Below, one piece after another: positions 42,855 through 52,084 of a DNA stretch of 64,000 bases. Under the pieces are notes generated by a model, which was given only the letters and a program-made list of their open reading frames with translations, did not search any database and was not told the DNA's origin. Origin of the DNA: Pontibacter anaerobius (GTDB taxonomy: Bacteria; Bacteroidota; Bacteroidia; Cytophagales; Hymenobacteraceae); the NCBI RefSeq assembly GCF_026241195.1, contig NZ_JAPFQO010000008.1, positions 62,001 through 126,000 on the forward strand. Reading direction: 5' to 3'. The translations under genes and the position numbers were made by a program. How positions within the stretch are numbered: position 1 is the first letter of the stretch; every line of letters begins with the position of its first letter.

Positions 42855-44234
42855 ATGGAAATATACCCAAAACTCCGGCATCTGCACCTACTCGTCCTGT
42901 TGCTTTGCCTGCTCCTGCCCTCTTTTGTAAAGGCACAGCAAGAAGACACTGCCCAACAAGGCAAGCCCAAGGTGCTGCTGATGGAGGTAAAGTCAGAGAT
43001 AGACCCGCGCACCAACCGCTACATAGAGCTAGCGCTGGAGGAGGCCACCGCTGTAGAGGCAGACCATGTGCTGCTTGTGCTGGATACTTTTGGAGGTGCC
43101 CTGAACGATGCAGACGAGATCCGGACACGCCTGCTGGAGTACCCAAAGCCGGTGTATGTGTTCATCAACAAAAACGCCGCCTCGGCAGGTGCCCTTATCT
43201 CGCTGGCCTGCGACAGCATTTATATGGCCCCCGGTGCCAACATCGGGGCCGCTACCGTAGTGGGTGCCGACGGACAGGCAGCCCCAGGCAAATACCAGAG
43301 CTACATGCGCTCTATCATGCGCTCCACGGCCGAGGCCAACGGCAGGAATCCGCATCTTGCAGAGGCAATGGTAGAGGCTAGCGTAGACAGCACCCTCTCG
43401 GCCGGGCAAGTGCTTACGCTCACGACCTCGGAGGCTATAAAGTACGGCTTTTGCGAAGGCGTGGCCACCAATGTGGAGGGAGTGCTGGATGAACTGAACC
43501 TGCAGGATGCCGAGGTTATACGCTATGAGCTAAGCTCCACTAACCGCATCATCTCTTTCTTTCTTAACCCGTTTATCAGCGGTATACTTTTGCTTATAAT
43601 AGTAGGCGGTTTATACTTTGAGTTACAGACGCCGGGCGTGGGATTTCCGCTGATGGCTGCTGTAGTGGCAGGTGTGCTGTACCTGGTGCCTTACTACCTC
43701 AACGGGTTGGCCGAGAACTGGGAGATACTGATGTTTGTGGCCGGTATTATACTTATACTGCTGGAGGTGTTTGTGATTCCGGGCTTTGGGATAGCGGGCA
43801 TTAGCGGTATTGCGCTCACGGTGGTATCGCTGGTGCTGGTGATGGTGAACAACCAGATGTTCGACTTTACCTTTGTGCCTTCTGAGAACCTGATGAAAAG
43901 TATGATTTCGGTGGTGGCGGGAATGGTGGGTGCGGCAGTCGTCATTGCCCTCACCTGGAACCGCCTGCTCAATAGCCGCTCTATGCAGCATGTGGTACTG
44001 AACAGCACCTTCCACAGCAAGGAGGGTTACCGCTCGGCCAACACCGCCGAGCACCTGGTAGGTAAAACCGGCATTGCCCACACCCGCATGGCTCCCTCCG
44101 GCCGCGTGATGATCGACGACACCCTTTACGACGCCCAGGCCCGAGACGGATTTATAGAGAAAGGCGACACCGTGCAGGTAATAGACCAGAGCACCTTCGC
44201 CCTGCGGGTGAAGAAAGTCGAGCCAATAGTATGA
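42855..44234 (+). CDS. NfeD family membrane protein with ClpP-like protease domain
   Basis: 459 residues: signal peptide or first helix (LLVLLLCLLLPSFVKAQ), a ClpP/crotonase-like serine protease domain (about 40-225) with the catalytic Ser in NKNAASAGALISLACDSIYM, four membrane helices (about 235-370) and a C-terminal NfeD OB-fold domain (about 385-459, GKTGIAHTRMAPSGRVMIDD). Long-form NfeD proteins work with stomatin/SPFH proteins in membrane quality control; no stomatin gene is adjacent here. Its stop overlaps the start of the following broken lipoprotein (ATGA). Confidence 0.93.
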   Translation: MEIYPKLRHLHLLVLLLCLLLPSFVKAQQEDTAQQGKPKVLLMEVKSEIDPRTNRYIELALEEATAVEADHVLLVLDTFGGALNDADEIRTRLLEYPKPVYVFINKNAASAGALISLACDSIYMAPGANIGAATVVGADGQAAPGKYQSYMRSIMRSTAEANGRNPHLAEAMVEASVDSTLSAGQVLTLTTSEAIKYGFCEGVATNVEGVLDELNLQDAEVIRYELSSTNRIISFFLNPFISGILLLIIVGGLYFELQTPGVGFPLMAAVVAGVLYLVPYYLNGLAENWEILMFVAGIILILLEVFVIPGFGIAGISGIALTVVSLVLVMVNNQMFDFTFVPSENLMKSMISVVAGMVGAAVVIALTWNRLLNSRSMQHVVLNSTFHSKEGYRSANTAEHLVGKTGIAHTRMAPSGRVMIDDTLYDAQARDGFIEKGDTVQVIDQSTFALRVKKVEPIV

Positions 44235-44926
44235 AGCAGCTATACTTTGTACTCATAGCCGTAGCCATATTTGCCGGATGCCAGCCGCAGGAGGAGGTGA
44301 TCAAAAGTCACGGCATCAGGTAGGTCCACCTGGTGCAGTTCAGATACTACTTTCCAGAGGATTCCATAGATGATTACAGCAACATAGAAAGCGACTTATT
44401 GGAGCCTAAGCCGAAAATGGTAGACTATACTGCCTTGGAGCCGAACAGCGGGCGAATGGAAGTATGGTACGGCTTCCATTATGATTCTATTTCCTTTCAT
44501 CCGTATGGGGATGCTACCAAAACTGCTTTAGCTACAGCTTTACCTTTTCTTTCAGAGGTGGAGGCAGATCAGTTTTATTATCATGATTGGGAAAACTCAA
44601 ACGAAATGGGCCCCTTATACTGTGGCCCCAGCCTGTTCTTCCAAATACTAAAGGAGAATGAGACCGAATATACAATTGGTTTCACACCTTCTAAGCTTCA
44701 AGAGGAACTTGAGGGTCTATACAGTTCTATGGATTATCGTTTGTGGGAATTGTCTGATGGCCAACCTGTAACTGATGCCTCAACAACTCAAGGGAAACAC
44801 TTTCTAAAAATTATTCATGATAAGCTTTATCTCCCGGATAATATATCTCCCGCCCCCGGGCTTCCTCCTCCACCGCCACCAGTTAGGGCTACGGTTAGAT
44901 ATACACCACCGGTTGTTGAGGATTGA
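44231..44926 (+). pseudogene. Lipoprotein gene interrupted by an in-frame TAG
   Basis: ATG 44231, overlapping the nfeD stop, opens a lipoprotein signal peptide (MKQLYFVLIAVAIFAGC, lipobox Cys17). After 30 codons there is a TAG at 44321, and the same frame continues without a break to 44926, for 231 codons in all. The part after the stop (from GTG 44333) reads as a soluble domain, HLVQFRYYFPEDSIDDYSN, ending in a proline run and VRYTPPVVED. No family recognised. If the TAG is real, only a 30-residue peptide or an unexported protein is made; a sequencing error or readthrough could also explain it. Confidence 0.7.
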
Positions 44927-45019
44927 GCTTAGTGCTTCTCCCAAAGTTTCTTTACATATTATGTGCTCCTCTGCAACCCTAGCAACCAAATTTGACTCTT
45001 CCTATAAAAGAGACAACGT

Positions 45020-45355
45020 ATGATACGCACACTCCTGCCCCTTTCCCTGCTGGCAAGTATGGTTATCCTCGGCTCATGCTGTAATCCGGATGAAGACACC
45101 AATACTTCTGTAGAAACCGTGGACGCCACCCTTGTCTGGACGGGAAGTTACGCAGTAGATGGCTGTGGATTTATGCTGCAGATCGGCGACACCTATCATA
45201 AGCCCACAAATGAAAATGATATCAGCAGCTCCTACAAAGAAAACTCTCCAACGGAGGTAGAGGCCAAGATCATCAACTACCACAAAACGCAGCGGTACTG
45301 CCAGGCCGACGTAGAGATCAATACCATTAAAATCGTGGAGTTGAGAGAACGGTAA
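45020..45355 (+). CDS. Small lipoprotein, tandem paralogue 1
   Basis: 111 residues with a lipoprotein signal (LLPLSLLASMVILGSC, lipobox Cys20). The mature part starts acidic and Thr-rich, then ATLVWTGSYAVDGCGFMLQI, YHKPTNEND, and a second conserved Cys in RYCQADVEINTIKIVEL. The neighbour at 45389 has the same layout (TLHWTGEIAADGCGFEIEI, YLPENEA, RRCG, IQVLQVEAL). No named domain known to me; likely outer-membrane or inner-membrane anchored. Two Cys in the mature part may form a disulfide. Confidence 0.75.
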   Translation: MIRTLLPLSLLASMVILGSCCNPDEDTNTSVETVDATLVWTGSYAVDGCGFMLQIGDTYHKPTNENDISSSYKENSPTEVEAKIINYHKTQRYCQADVEINTIKIVELRER

Positions 45356-45388
45356 CGACATCAGCTTGTAACGCCAGGTAACATACTT

Positions 45389-45721
45389 ATGAGAGCACTC
45401 CTAGTCCTACTGATTTTTGTCTTTGCCTCCTGCCAGAACTCCACCACGCCACAAGAAGAGGGGAACCAAACGACCACAGCCACCCTACACTGGACCGGCG
45501 AGATTGCCGCCGACGGCTGTGGCTTTGAAATAGAGATAGACGGGGAACGCTACCTGCCCGAGAACGAGGCTGCCATACCTGATAGGTATAAAGAGAGAGA
45601 CAGCAGCCATGTACAACTAACCTATAAAGCGCTGCCCGAGCCGATAGACCGCCGCTGCGGCATGCTGCCACAGCCACGCATAATGCCAGCCATACAGGTG
45701 CTGCAGGTGGAGGCATTATAA
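45389..45721 (+). CDS. Small lipoprotein, tandem paralogue 2
   Basis: 110 residues with signal MRALLVLLIFVFASC (lipobox Cys15). It aligns along its whole length with the protein encoded 33 bases upstream: ATLHWTGEIAADGCGFEIEI, YLPENEAAIPDRYKE and the final Cys-containing strand. The two genes are a tandem duplication that has diverged considerably. Function unknown; beta-rich sequence and charged surface suggest a periplasmic binding or envelope protein. Confidence 0.75.
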   Translation: MRALLVLLIFVFASCQNSTTPQEEGNQTTTATLHWTGEIAADGCGFEIEIDGERYLPENEAAIPDRYKERDSSHVQLTYKALPEPIDRRCGMLPQPRIMPAIQVLQVEAL

Positions 45722-45789
45722 ATTTTAAAAGCCTTGCAACCATTTAAGGCACAACAGGATCTGTAAGGTATAGCCCTTACATCCAAACT

Positions 45790-45870
45790 ATGAAAAAGTA
45801 CTTCCACCTCAGCCTTTCCATACTTTCTAACCTTTTACTGATCACCTCACGCAACCAGCAAAAGGAATAA
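45790..45870 (+). CDS. Tiny ORF resembling a decayed lipoprotein signal peptide
   Basis: 26 codons, MKKYFHLSLSILSNLLLITS followed by RNQQKE and TAA. The Lys-rich start, hydrophobic core and TS-x-NQQ end are those of a lipoprotein signal, but the expected lipobox Cys is Arg. It follows the two tandem lipoproteins and is probably the remnant of a third one that lost its body. Could be noise; no independent support. Confidence 0.3.
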   Translation: MKKYFHLSLSILSNLLLITSRNQQKE

Positions 45871-45937
45871 TAGCTACCTTATTGCTCAAACTGCCAGGAT
45901 GTGCTATCTTGAAAAGGAATCTAGATAACGTAAGCCC

Positions 45938-46639
45938 ATGATACTGGCAGAAGTAATGCAGCAGCTGGAAGCCCTCGGAAACAGCACCACCAAAAATACG
46001 CTCCTGAAACACGGCGCCCGCGAGCCCTTCTTTGGGGTAAAGGTTGGCGACCTGAAGCCGCTGCAAAAGAAGATAAAGAAGAACTACGACCTCAGCAAAG
46101 CGCTCTACAGCACCGGTAACTCCGATGCCATGTACCTGGCCGGCCTCATCGCCGATGAGAAAGCCATCACCAAAGAAGACCTGCAGGAATGGGTGCAGCA
46201 GGCCTACTGGTACTACCTGAGCGAGTACACCGTGGCACAGGTGGCCGCAGAGTCGGCTTACGGATGGGAGCTGGCCCTGCAGTGGATCGAATCCCAGGAG
46301 GAACGTATAGCCAGTGCCGGATGGGCCACGATCATCCACTTGCTAAGTATAAAACCAGATGAGGAACTGGACATGCCCCACCTGCAGCTGCTATTAAGCC
46401 GCGTGGCTGACACATTGCAGCAGCAGCCTAACCGGGTGCGTTACACCATGAACGGTTTTGTGATCGCCTCTGCCACCTTTGTACCACAGTTGGCAGAGCA
46501 GGCAAAAGCCGTAGCCAGGCAAGTAGGGAAAGTGCAGGTGGATATGGGCGGAACAGCCTGCAAAGTACCTGAGGCACTCGCTTACATCGAGAAAGCGGCG
46601 CAACGGCCCCGGCGCAAAAAGAAAACAGCCCGCTGCTAA
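45938..46639 (+). CDS. DNA alkylation repair protein (AlkD-like)
   Basis: 233 residues made of helical HEAT-like repeats as in AlkD DNA glycosylases: MQQLEALGNSTTKNTLLKHG, FFGVKVGDLKPLQKKIK, TVAQVAAESAYGWELALQWI, ASAGWATIIHLL, and RYTMNGFVIASATFV. The tail is basic (RPRRKKKTARC). AlkD removes N3- and N7-alkylated purines. The acidic and aromatic residues of the AlkD active site cannot all be placed by eye, so the activity is by family only. Confidence 0.85.
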   Translation: MILAEVMQQLEALGNSTTKNTLLKHGAREPFFGVKVGDLKPLQKKIKKNYDLSKALYSTGNSDAMYLAGLIADEKAITKEDLQEWVQQAYWYYLSEYTVAQVAAESAYGWELALQWIESQEERIASAGWATIIHLLSIKPDEELDMPHLQLLLSRVADTLQQQPNRVRYTMNGFVIASATFVPQLAEQAKAVARQVGKVQVDMGGTACKVPEALAYIEKAAQRPRRKKKTARC

Positions 46640-46672
46640 GCTTTTGCCGCTGGATTAGTGGCGGCTCTTGCG

Positions 46673-46680
46673 TACCTTTG
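46673..46680 (+). promoter_or_regulatory. Bacteroidota-type -7 element before kdsB
   Basis: TACCTTTG fits TAnnTTTG, 25 bases upstream of the kdsB ATG. The TTTTG at 46642 is too far to be an ideal -33 element. Confidence 0.5.
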
Positions 46681-46705
46681 AATCTCATCCCAATACTTTA
46701 AATTT

Positions 46706-47440
46706 ATGGAAGTACTCGGCATTATCCCGGCACGATACGCCAGCACCCGTTTCCCCGGCAAACCCCTCACCGACATCAAAGGCAAAAGTATGATCCAGCG
46801 CGTGTACGAGCAGGCAAAGAAATCGAGCCTGGCGGAGGTAGTTGTGGCGACGGACGACCAGCGCATTCTCGAGCACGTGCAAGGCTTCGGAGGCAGGGCC
46901 GTGATGACGGGCAGCCAGCACCAGAGCGGCACCGACCGCTGCTTTGAGGCCTACAAGCTCAACAACCAGCCGTACGAGTATATCATCAACATACAGGGCG
47001 ATGAACCTTTTATCCACCCGGAGCAGATAGACCTGGTCGCCCGTTGCTTTGACAGACCCCAAACGCAGCTGGCAACGCTCGTGAAAAAAGTGGAGACGGC
47101 GGAGGAGCTGTTCAATGTGAATTCTCCAAAGGTGGTGCTAAACCAGGCAAAGGAAGCTTTATACTTTAGCCGCCAACCCATACCCTACTGCCGCAACGTA
47201 CCCAACGATATCTGGCACAAGCAGCATACGTATTACAAGCACATTGGCATCTACGGCTACCGTGCCGATATTCTGGAGCAGATCACGCAGCTGCCACCTT
47301 CTGCACTGGAACTAGCCGAGTCGCTGGAGCAGCTGCGCTGGCTGGAGAATGGCTTCCGCATCACTACTGCCCTCACCCACCACGAAACCATCGGCATCGA
47401 CACACCGGAGGACCTGGAGCGAGCTATTCAGCACCTATAA
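46706..47440 (+). CDS. kdsB: 3-deoxy-manno-octulosonate cytidylyltransferase KdsB
   Basis: 244 residues. KdsB activates Kdo with CTP to CMP-Kdo for lipopolysaccharide core synthesis, which points to a Gram-negative envelope. Motifs: IIPARYASTRFPGKPL at the start, VVVATDDQRI, SGTDRCFEAY, INIQGDEPFI and YYKHIGIYGYRADIL. Length is normal. It is followed after 12 bases by a small membrane protein, probably in the same transcript. Confidence 0.96.
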   Translation: MEVLGIIPARYASTRFPGKPLTDIKGKSMIQRVYEQAKKSSLAEVVVATDDQRILEHVQGFGGRAVMTGSQHQSGTDRCFEAYKLNNQPYEYIINIQGDEPFIHPEQIDLVARCFDRPQTQLATLVKKVETAEELFNVNSPKVVLNQAKEALYFSRQPIPYCRNVPNDIWHKQHTYYKHIGIYGYRADILEQITQLPPSALELAESLEQLRWLENGFRITTALTHHETIGIDTPEDLERAIQHL

Positions 47441-47452
47441 GTATACTTTAAA

Positions 47453-47878
47453 ATGCGGAATTATACGTTGATGCGTTTCGTAAGGCTGAATTCATACTTC
47501 TTCGCCATGTATAGCGTGCTAACGGCGATCTGGTATGGCCTGAGTGGGAAGTTTTCTGAGGGAGAAAGCATGATACTTATCCAGGAGATTGGCTTTAATG
47601 CGGCTGTGTTTTCGGTGCTTTTCATAATTACGATGCTGGTGCTGTACCGCCGAACCGAAGTGCGTGTACCTGTAAAGAAGTATAGCCCCAAGCAGCTGCA
47701 GCAGCGCCTGGAGGATGTTGGGTTTGTGAAAGCAGATAGCAAAAAGCAGCCGCGGCAAGTATACAAACCGACCCCTCCCAAAGCCTCCGCCCTTGCCGGC
47801 AACGTATTTGTGCAGCAAACCGCCAACTTCTGGCTCCTGGAGGGGCCGAAGAAGTTTATCGGGAAGTTAGAAGCTTAG
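47453..47878 (+). CDS. Small membrane protein of unknown function
   Basis: 141 residues, family not recognised. Two membrane helices (about 12-30, YFFAMYSVLTAIWYGL, and about 47-65, FNAAVFSVLFIITMLVLY) are followed by a basic cytosolic tail with VKKYSPKQLQQRLEDVGFVK and a final FVQQTANFWLLEGPKKFIG. Located 12 bases after kdsB, so possibly linked to envelope biogenesis, but nothing in the sequence shows how. Confidence 0.7.
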   Translation: MRNYTLMRFVRLNSYFFAMYSVLTAIWYGLSGKFSEGESMILIQEIGFNAAVFSVLFIITMLVLYRRTEVRVPVKKYSPKQLQQRLEDVGFVKADSKKQPRQVYKPTPPKASALAGNVFVQQTANFWLLEGPKKFIGKLEA

Positions 47879-47900
47879 AGAGCAGAATAAACGACTTACC

Positions 47901-48084
47901 GCCGCAAGTTTAGCGAAGCATAACTTGTGGCTACTCATCAGGCAAGTTTTCAACTTGCTTTCTGCGGAGCAGGAAAATGATGCATTGGTTGTTTTTGCAG
48001 GGATGTTCTGCAGTAGAGAGCTTGGCCTCTTCGAGCCCAGTTAAGTTCCAACTCATGCTGAGCCACGAGTTGAGAACTTGCGGC
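47901..48084. repeat. Nested inverted repeats in spacer
   Basis: GCCGCAAGTT at 47901 is inverted as AACTTGCGGC at 48075; inside it AACTTGTGGCT at 47922 is inverted as AGCCACGAGTT at 48061 (one mismatch); inside that GCAAGTT-ttc-AACTTGC lies at about 47942-47958. The 184 bases could fold as one long arm. No gene is present. Confidence 0.55.
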
Positions 48085-48134
48085 AGTAAAGGGTCCTCAA
48101 GGCTCACGAACTTCCCGACTTTCTATCTTTTAAA

Positions 48135-48482
48135 TCAACCTCCCGCCTTCTTAGCTTTGTAGCCGGTAGCCTGCAGTACTTGCACTGCTTTATCGCGGAA
48201 GTCGCCCTGGATGAGGATCTCACCATCTTTAGCTGAGCCGCCCACGCCACACTTGCTCTTCAGCAGCTTGCCCAAATCCTTCAGGTCATCTTCAGTGCCA
48301 ACAAAACCGGTAATCAGTGTTACCTGCTTGCCGCCACGTGCTTTTTTATCCAGCATCACCTTCAGGTTCTGCTGCTGCGGCGGAAGCGTCTCCTGCGCGT
48401 GCTCCTGCTCATACTCGTAATTAAAGTCCTGGTTGGTAGAGTAAACCACGCCTTGGCGGCCTTTTTTATTTTTATCGCTCAT
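48135..48482 (-). CDS. yciH: SUI1/YciH family translation factor
   Basis: 115 residues. The C-terminal SUI1/eIF1 domain is clear: [40 protein letters not shown] and [17 protein letters not shown]. The N-terminal 40 residues are basic and disordered ([20 protein letters not shown]). Bacterial YciH-type proteins resemble eIF1 and may influence initiation fidelity. It stands alone between inverted repeats and a lipid kinase gene. Confidence 0.93.
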   Translation of the reverse strand: MSDKNKKGRQGVVYSTNQDFNYEYEQEHAQETLPPQQQNLKVMLDKKARGGKQVTLITGFVGTEDDLKDLGKLLKSKCGVGGSAKDGEILIQGDFRDKAVQVLQATGYKAKKAGG

Positions 48483-48592
48483 CGTTATTTTAATTAATGA
48501 TCAGTAATGAACAATGGTTAATTGGATTTTATGCCGTTAAACAGCACATTCATAACTCATTACTAATTACTCTCTATTCATTCGTACTTATA

Positions 48593-49474
48593 CTAAGGCA
48601 CCAGCACCTTCAGCGACAGCGGCACCATCTTTACTTCAAACTCCCTTGCCTTGCCCAGGTATTCCCCGTCGGCATGATACATAATGTCCTCCTCCGTCTG
48701 CACCGTTACGCGCTCCGTTTTAAAATACTCGGCGCTGTCGGGGTTAGCCAGTTGCTTGGTTAACATGCAGTAGCTCAGGTTCAGGGCTTTCACCAAATCC
48801 AGCCTACGCACCAGGCACACATCCAGCAGGCCATCCTGAATATCGGCTGTGGGGGCTATGTAGGCGTTGTTGCCATACTGCGCGGCATTGGCAAAGGCCA
48901 TCACGTAGCAATCGGTTTCCAAGCTTTTGCCATTTATACTTGCTTTTACGGGCAAATGCTTGTAGCTAAGCACCTCCTTCATCACAAGCTCCACATACGT
49001 CTGCAGGCCACGCTTTTTATTGCCGGCAAACACAGAACTGATGTAGGCATCAAAGCCAATGCCTGCTGTGGTAAAGAAAGGGTGCTGGTTTATCTCTCCG
49101 CTATCTATGGTGATAACGTTACGTTGGTTGATTACGCGCATGGCTCCCTCCAACGCCATCGGGATCTTCAGGTGACGCGCCAACCCATTGCCGGAGCCTT
49201 TCGGAAGTATAGCCAGTGCCGTTTCGGTCTTAAGCAACCCGCGGGCTACCTCGTTTACCGTGCCATCGCCCCCCACAGCCACCACCACTTCAATGCCCTC
49301 GTTGGCTGCTTGATGCGCCAGCTCAGGAGCGTGACCGGCATGTGTGGTATACATAATGTCATGCACATACTTACGTTCGTCAAGGTGCTCCCGAATACGG
49401 GCAGCCACATCTACACGACTGTTGGTGCCGGAGGTAGGGTTGATGATAAAGCGGATTCTGGTACGTTTGCTCAT
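48593..49474 (-). CDS. Diacylglycerol/lipid kinase family protein (YegS-like)
   Basis: 293 residues with a DAGK catalytic domain: FIINPTSGTNSRVDVAARI (first glycine loop), VVAVGGDGTVNEVARGLL (GGDG nucleotide motif), ILPKGSGNGLARHLKIP, and TAGIGFDAYISSVFA. The C-terminal half is beta-rich as in YegS/BmrU. It probably phosphorylates a lipid such as diacylglycerol or a sphingoid base; the latter is attractive in Bacteroidota but not shown by the sequence. Single gene with its own promoter-like site. Confidence 0.93.
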   Translation of the reverse strand: MSKRTRIRFIINPTSGTNSRVDVAARIREHLDERKYVHDIMYTTHAGHAPELAHQAANEGIEVVVAVGGDGTVNEVARGLLKTETALAILPKGSGNGLARHLKIPMALEGAMRVINQRNVITIDSGEINQHPFFTTAGIGFDAYISSVFAGNKKRGLQTYVELVMKEVLSYKHLPVKASINGKSLETDCYVMAFANAAQYGNNAYIAPTADIQDGLLDVCLVRRLDLVKALNLSYCMLTKQLANPDSAEYFKTERVTVQTEEDIMYHADGEYLGKAREFEVKMVPLSLKVLVP

Positions 49475-49496
49475 AGGTTAGGCGGTTACCGGAGAA

Positions 49497-49504
49497 CAAA
49501 ATTA
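49497..49504 (-). promoter_or_regulatory. Bacteroidota-type -7 element before the lipid kinase
   Basis: Minus strand TAATTTTG fits TAnnTTTG, 22 bases upstream of the lipid kinase start. No good -33 TTG. Confidence 0.5.
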
Positions 49505-49521
49505 CCTTTTTCAGGTGGGAT

Positions 49522-49554
49522 AAAAAAAGCCTGACGCTGGAGGGCATCAGGCTT
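49522..49554 (-). terminator. Terminator of the universal stress protein gene
   Basis: On the minus strand AAGCCTGA, an 11-base loop, and TCAGGCTT followed by T7-8. It lies 20 bases after the stress protein stop. Confidence 0.8.
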
Positions 49555-49573
49555 CAGGTACATTTTTATACTT

Positions 49574-50425
49574 CTACTTCAGGTGAACGGTAAGAACCGG
49601 GATGCTGGTATGGTTTACCAGGTCTTCGGCTATACTTCCGCTGAGCAGATGCGCAAAACCGGTTCTGCCATGCGTGGCCATCATGATCATGTCAGCACGT
49701 ATATCGTTGGCGAAGTGCAGGATGCCGTCCTCCTCCATCACATCGTTATACACATTTATAGTATAGTTCCGCAGACCATACTTTTCAGCGGTATACTGCA
49801 GCTTCTGCCGCACATTGTTGCTAGACTCGAATGCCCCCGGCGTGTTAATGTACACCAGGTGAATACGTGCCCCAAACAGCTGCTGAAACTCCTTGAAGCG
49901 ATCCATGGCACCACGTATCTCTCGCTTAAAGTCAGATGCCAGCACAATCTCACGCACATCAAAGTCAGGGATACGGTGCTTAACTGTAAGCACGGGGCAA
50001 TCGGCAGCGCGTACAACCTTCTCGGTGTTGGAGCCGATCAGGAACTCATCCAACCCGCTTGATCCCTTGGAGCCCATCACCACCAGGTCTACTTCATCCT
50101 CTTTTATCGTTCTTTTGATCTTGTTGATCGGCCGGTCCACATCCACCTCGTGCACTACTTCCACCCCCTCGTGCGGCACTGTCCGCAGCAGTTCGCTCAT
50201 CTGCATTTTTGTGTTCTCGAGCAGGCGCAACATGTAGACCTGCTCCATGCCGTCAGAGCCAACCATTACATCGCCGGTGGCACTAAAGTTTGAGGTATAG
50301 TATGGTGTTTCGACCACGTGCAGCAGCTTTATGGCGGCACCCGTGCGGCGCGCGATGGAAATGGCTACCTCATAGGCGTTACGGGCCTCATCCGAAAAAT
50401 CAGTGGGAACTAGAATCCTTCTCAT
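49574..50425 (-). CDS. Universal stress protein with two UspA domains
   Basis: 283 residues made of two UspA domains, about 1-147 and 150-283. The first starts RILVPTDFSDEARNAYEVAI and ends in the ATP-type motif GSKGSSGLDEFLIGSNTEKV; the second ends in THGRTGFAHLLSGSIAEDLV with PVLTVHLK. Both carry the G-2x-G-9x-G(S/T) nucleotide motif. Tandem Usp proteins are common in Bacteroidota and are usually induced by stress. Single gene with terminator. Confidence 0.94.
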   Translation of the reverse strand: MRRILVPTDFSDEARNAYEVAISIARRTGAAIKLLHVVETPYYTSNFSATGDVMVGSDGMEQVYMLRLLENTKMQMSELLRTVPHEGVEVVHEVDVDRPINKIKRTIKEDEVDLVVMGSKGSSGLDEFLIGSNTEKVVRAADCPVLTVKHRIPDFDVREIVLASDFKREIRGAMDRFKEFQQLFGARIHLVYINTPGAFESSNNVRQKLQYTAEKYGLRNYTINVYNDVMEEDGILHFANDIRADMIMMATHGRTGFAHLLSGSIAEDLVNHTSIPVLTVHLK

Positions 50426-50620
50426 GTTTTGTGCGGTTTAAGTGGAAGTTCTTATATACAACATTTAAACTATGCTTCTGTACTGTTGCATCAGCCCTAA
50501 AGAACTGAAGATAAGCGCAGAACCATACTTCAGGCATAAAAGTATAGCGTTTGGCTAATATAAACTATGATCTTCGTCATTTTATACTCTGTTGCCGTAA
50601 ATGTTGTTCGGGAGGGGCAA

Positions 50621-50659
50621 AAAAGAAGGTCCACCCTGCTGTAGGGTGGACCTTCTTTT
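50621..50659 (-). terminator. Terminator of the GAPDH gene
   Basis: 17-bp perfect stem AAAAGAAGGTCCACCCT / AGGGTGGACCTTCTTTT with 5-base loop. On the minus strand the A-run of the stem gives TTTT at the end. It lies 24 bases after the gap stop. Confidence 0.85.
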
Positions 50660-50682
50660 ATACTTTAGATCGAACTGCTTGC

Positions 50683-51684
<1,002 letters not shown>

Positions 51685-51707
51685 TTATTGAGAGTTTGAT
51701 AATGATG

Positions 51708-51715
51708 CGAAGTTA
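51708..51715 (-). promoter_or_regulatory. Probable -7 element of gapA
   Basis: Minus strand TAACTTCG differs from TAnnTTTG at one base and has a TTG 21 bases further upstream. It lies inside a small palindrome (GAAGT-TACG-ACTTC). Confidence 0.4.
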
Positions 51716-51803
51716 CGACTTCGTATAGTGTAAAACCAATATTTTTTTCTCTACTGATCTCTAATGTTTTACGCATAAAGTTAAAAAATATTCTCCCTAA
51801 GTT

Positions 51804-51834
51804 TTTGCAAAATTTAAAACACCCGCTATATTTG
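51804..51834 (+). promoter_or_regulatory. Promoter of tRNA-Glu
   Basis: TTTG at 51804-51807 and TATATTTG at 51827-51834 with 19 bases between; the tRNA begins 19 bases after the -7 element. The best promoter match in the window. Confidence 0.75.
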
Positions 51835-51853
51835 CACCACAATTAGACAGAAC

Positions 51854-51925
51854 GGCCCGTTCGTCTAGGGGTTAGGACGCCAGATTTTCATTCTGGTAAC
51901 AGGGGTTCGATTCCCCTACGGGCTA
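51854..51925 (+). tRNA. tRNA-Glu (TTC)
   Basis: 72 nt. Acceptor GGCCCGT/ACGGGCT (first pair G-U), anticodon loop TTTTCAT with TTC between CCAGA and TCTGG, T-arm AGGGG-TTCGATT-CCCCT, discriminator A. CCA is not encoded. Confidence 0.95.
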
Positions 51926-51992
51926 CTACATTAAAAAACCCGCTCCACATTACATGGAGCGGGTTTTTTTGTTCGATAAATTTCCTCTTTGG
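51888..51992 (-). pseudogene. Minus-strand frame matching a recombinase-like C-terminus across the tRNA 3' end
   Basis: On the minus strand a frame of 34 codons runs from the DNA downstream of tRNA-Glu into the tRNA itself: PKRKFIEQKNPLHVMWSGFF, then NVVARRGIEPLLPE and TGA. It aligns with the remnant at 56545-56733 (PKGKFIEPKKPLHLTWCGF, then VDRRMELSN). Endings of the VARRGIEPL kind arise when an integrase gene reads into a tRNA gene used as attachment site. I infer that this is the mark of an element once integrated here; recombinase identity is from memory of the family. Confidence 0.45.
51932..51970 (+). terminator. Terminator of tRNA-Glu
   Basis: AAAAAACCCGCTCCA, 7-base loop, TGGAGCGGGTTTTTTT. 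The same hairpin with changed arms (GCCGCACCA/TGGAGCGGC) recurs at about 56630-56662 before the same downstream GTTCGATAAATTTCC. Confidence 0.85.
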
Positions 51993-52007
51993 TTAGACTT
52001 ATCGAAC
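51971..52007. repeat. Inverted repeat and first copy of a direct repeat
   Basis: GTTCGATAA at 51971-51979 is inverted as TTATCGAAC at 51999-52007. The segment GTTCGATAAATTTCC-CTT-GGTTTA/GGTTAG recurs at 56664-56690, 4.7 kb away in the same orientation. Confidence 0.6.
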
Positions 52008-52084
52008 TTTCTTGTAAACCAGCCTTTGAGATGAACTGCAAAAGAGGACTACTTTTCAGCAATCCCCTTTTGCATGTACAATTG

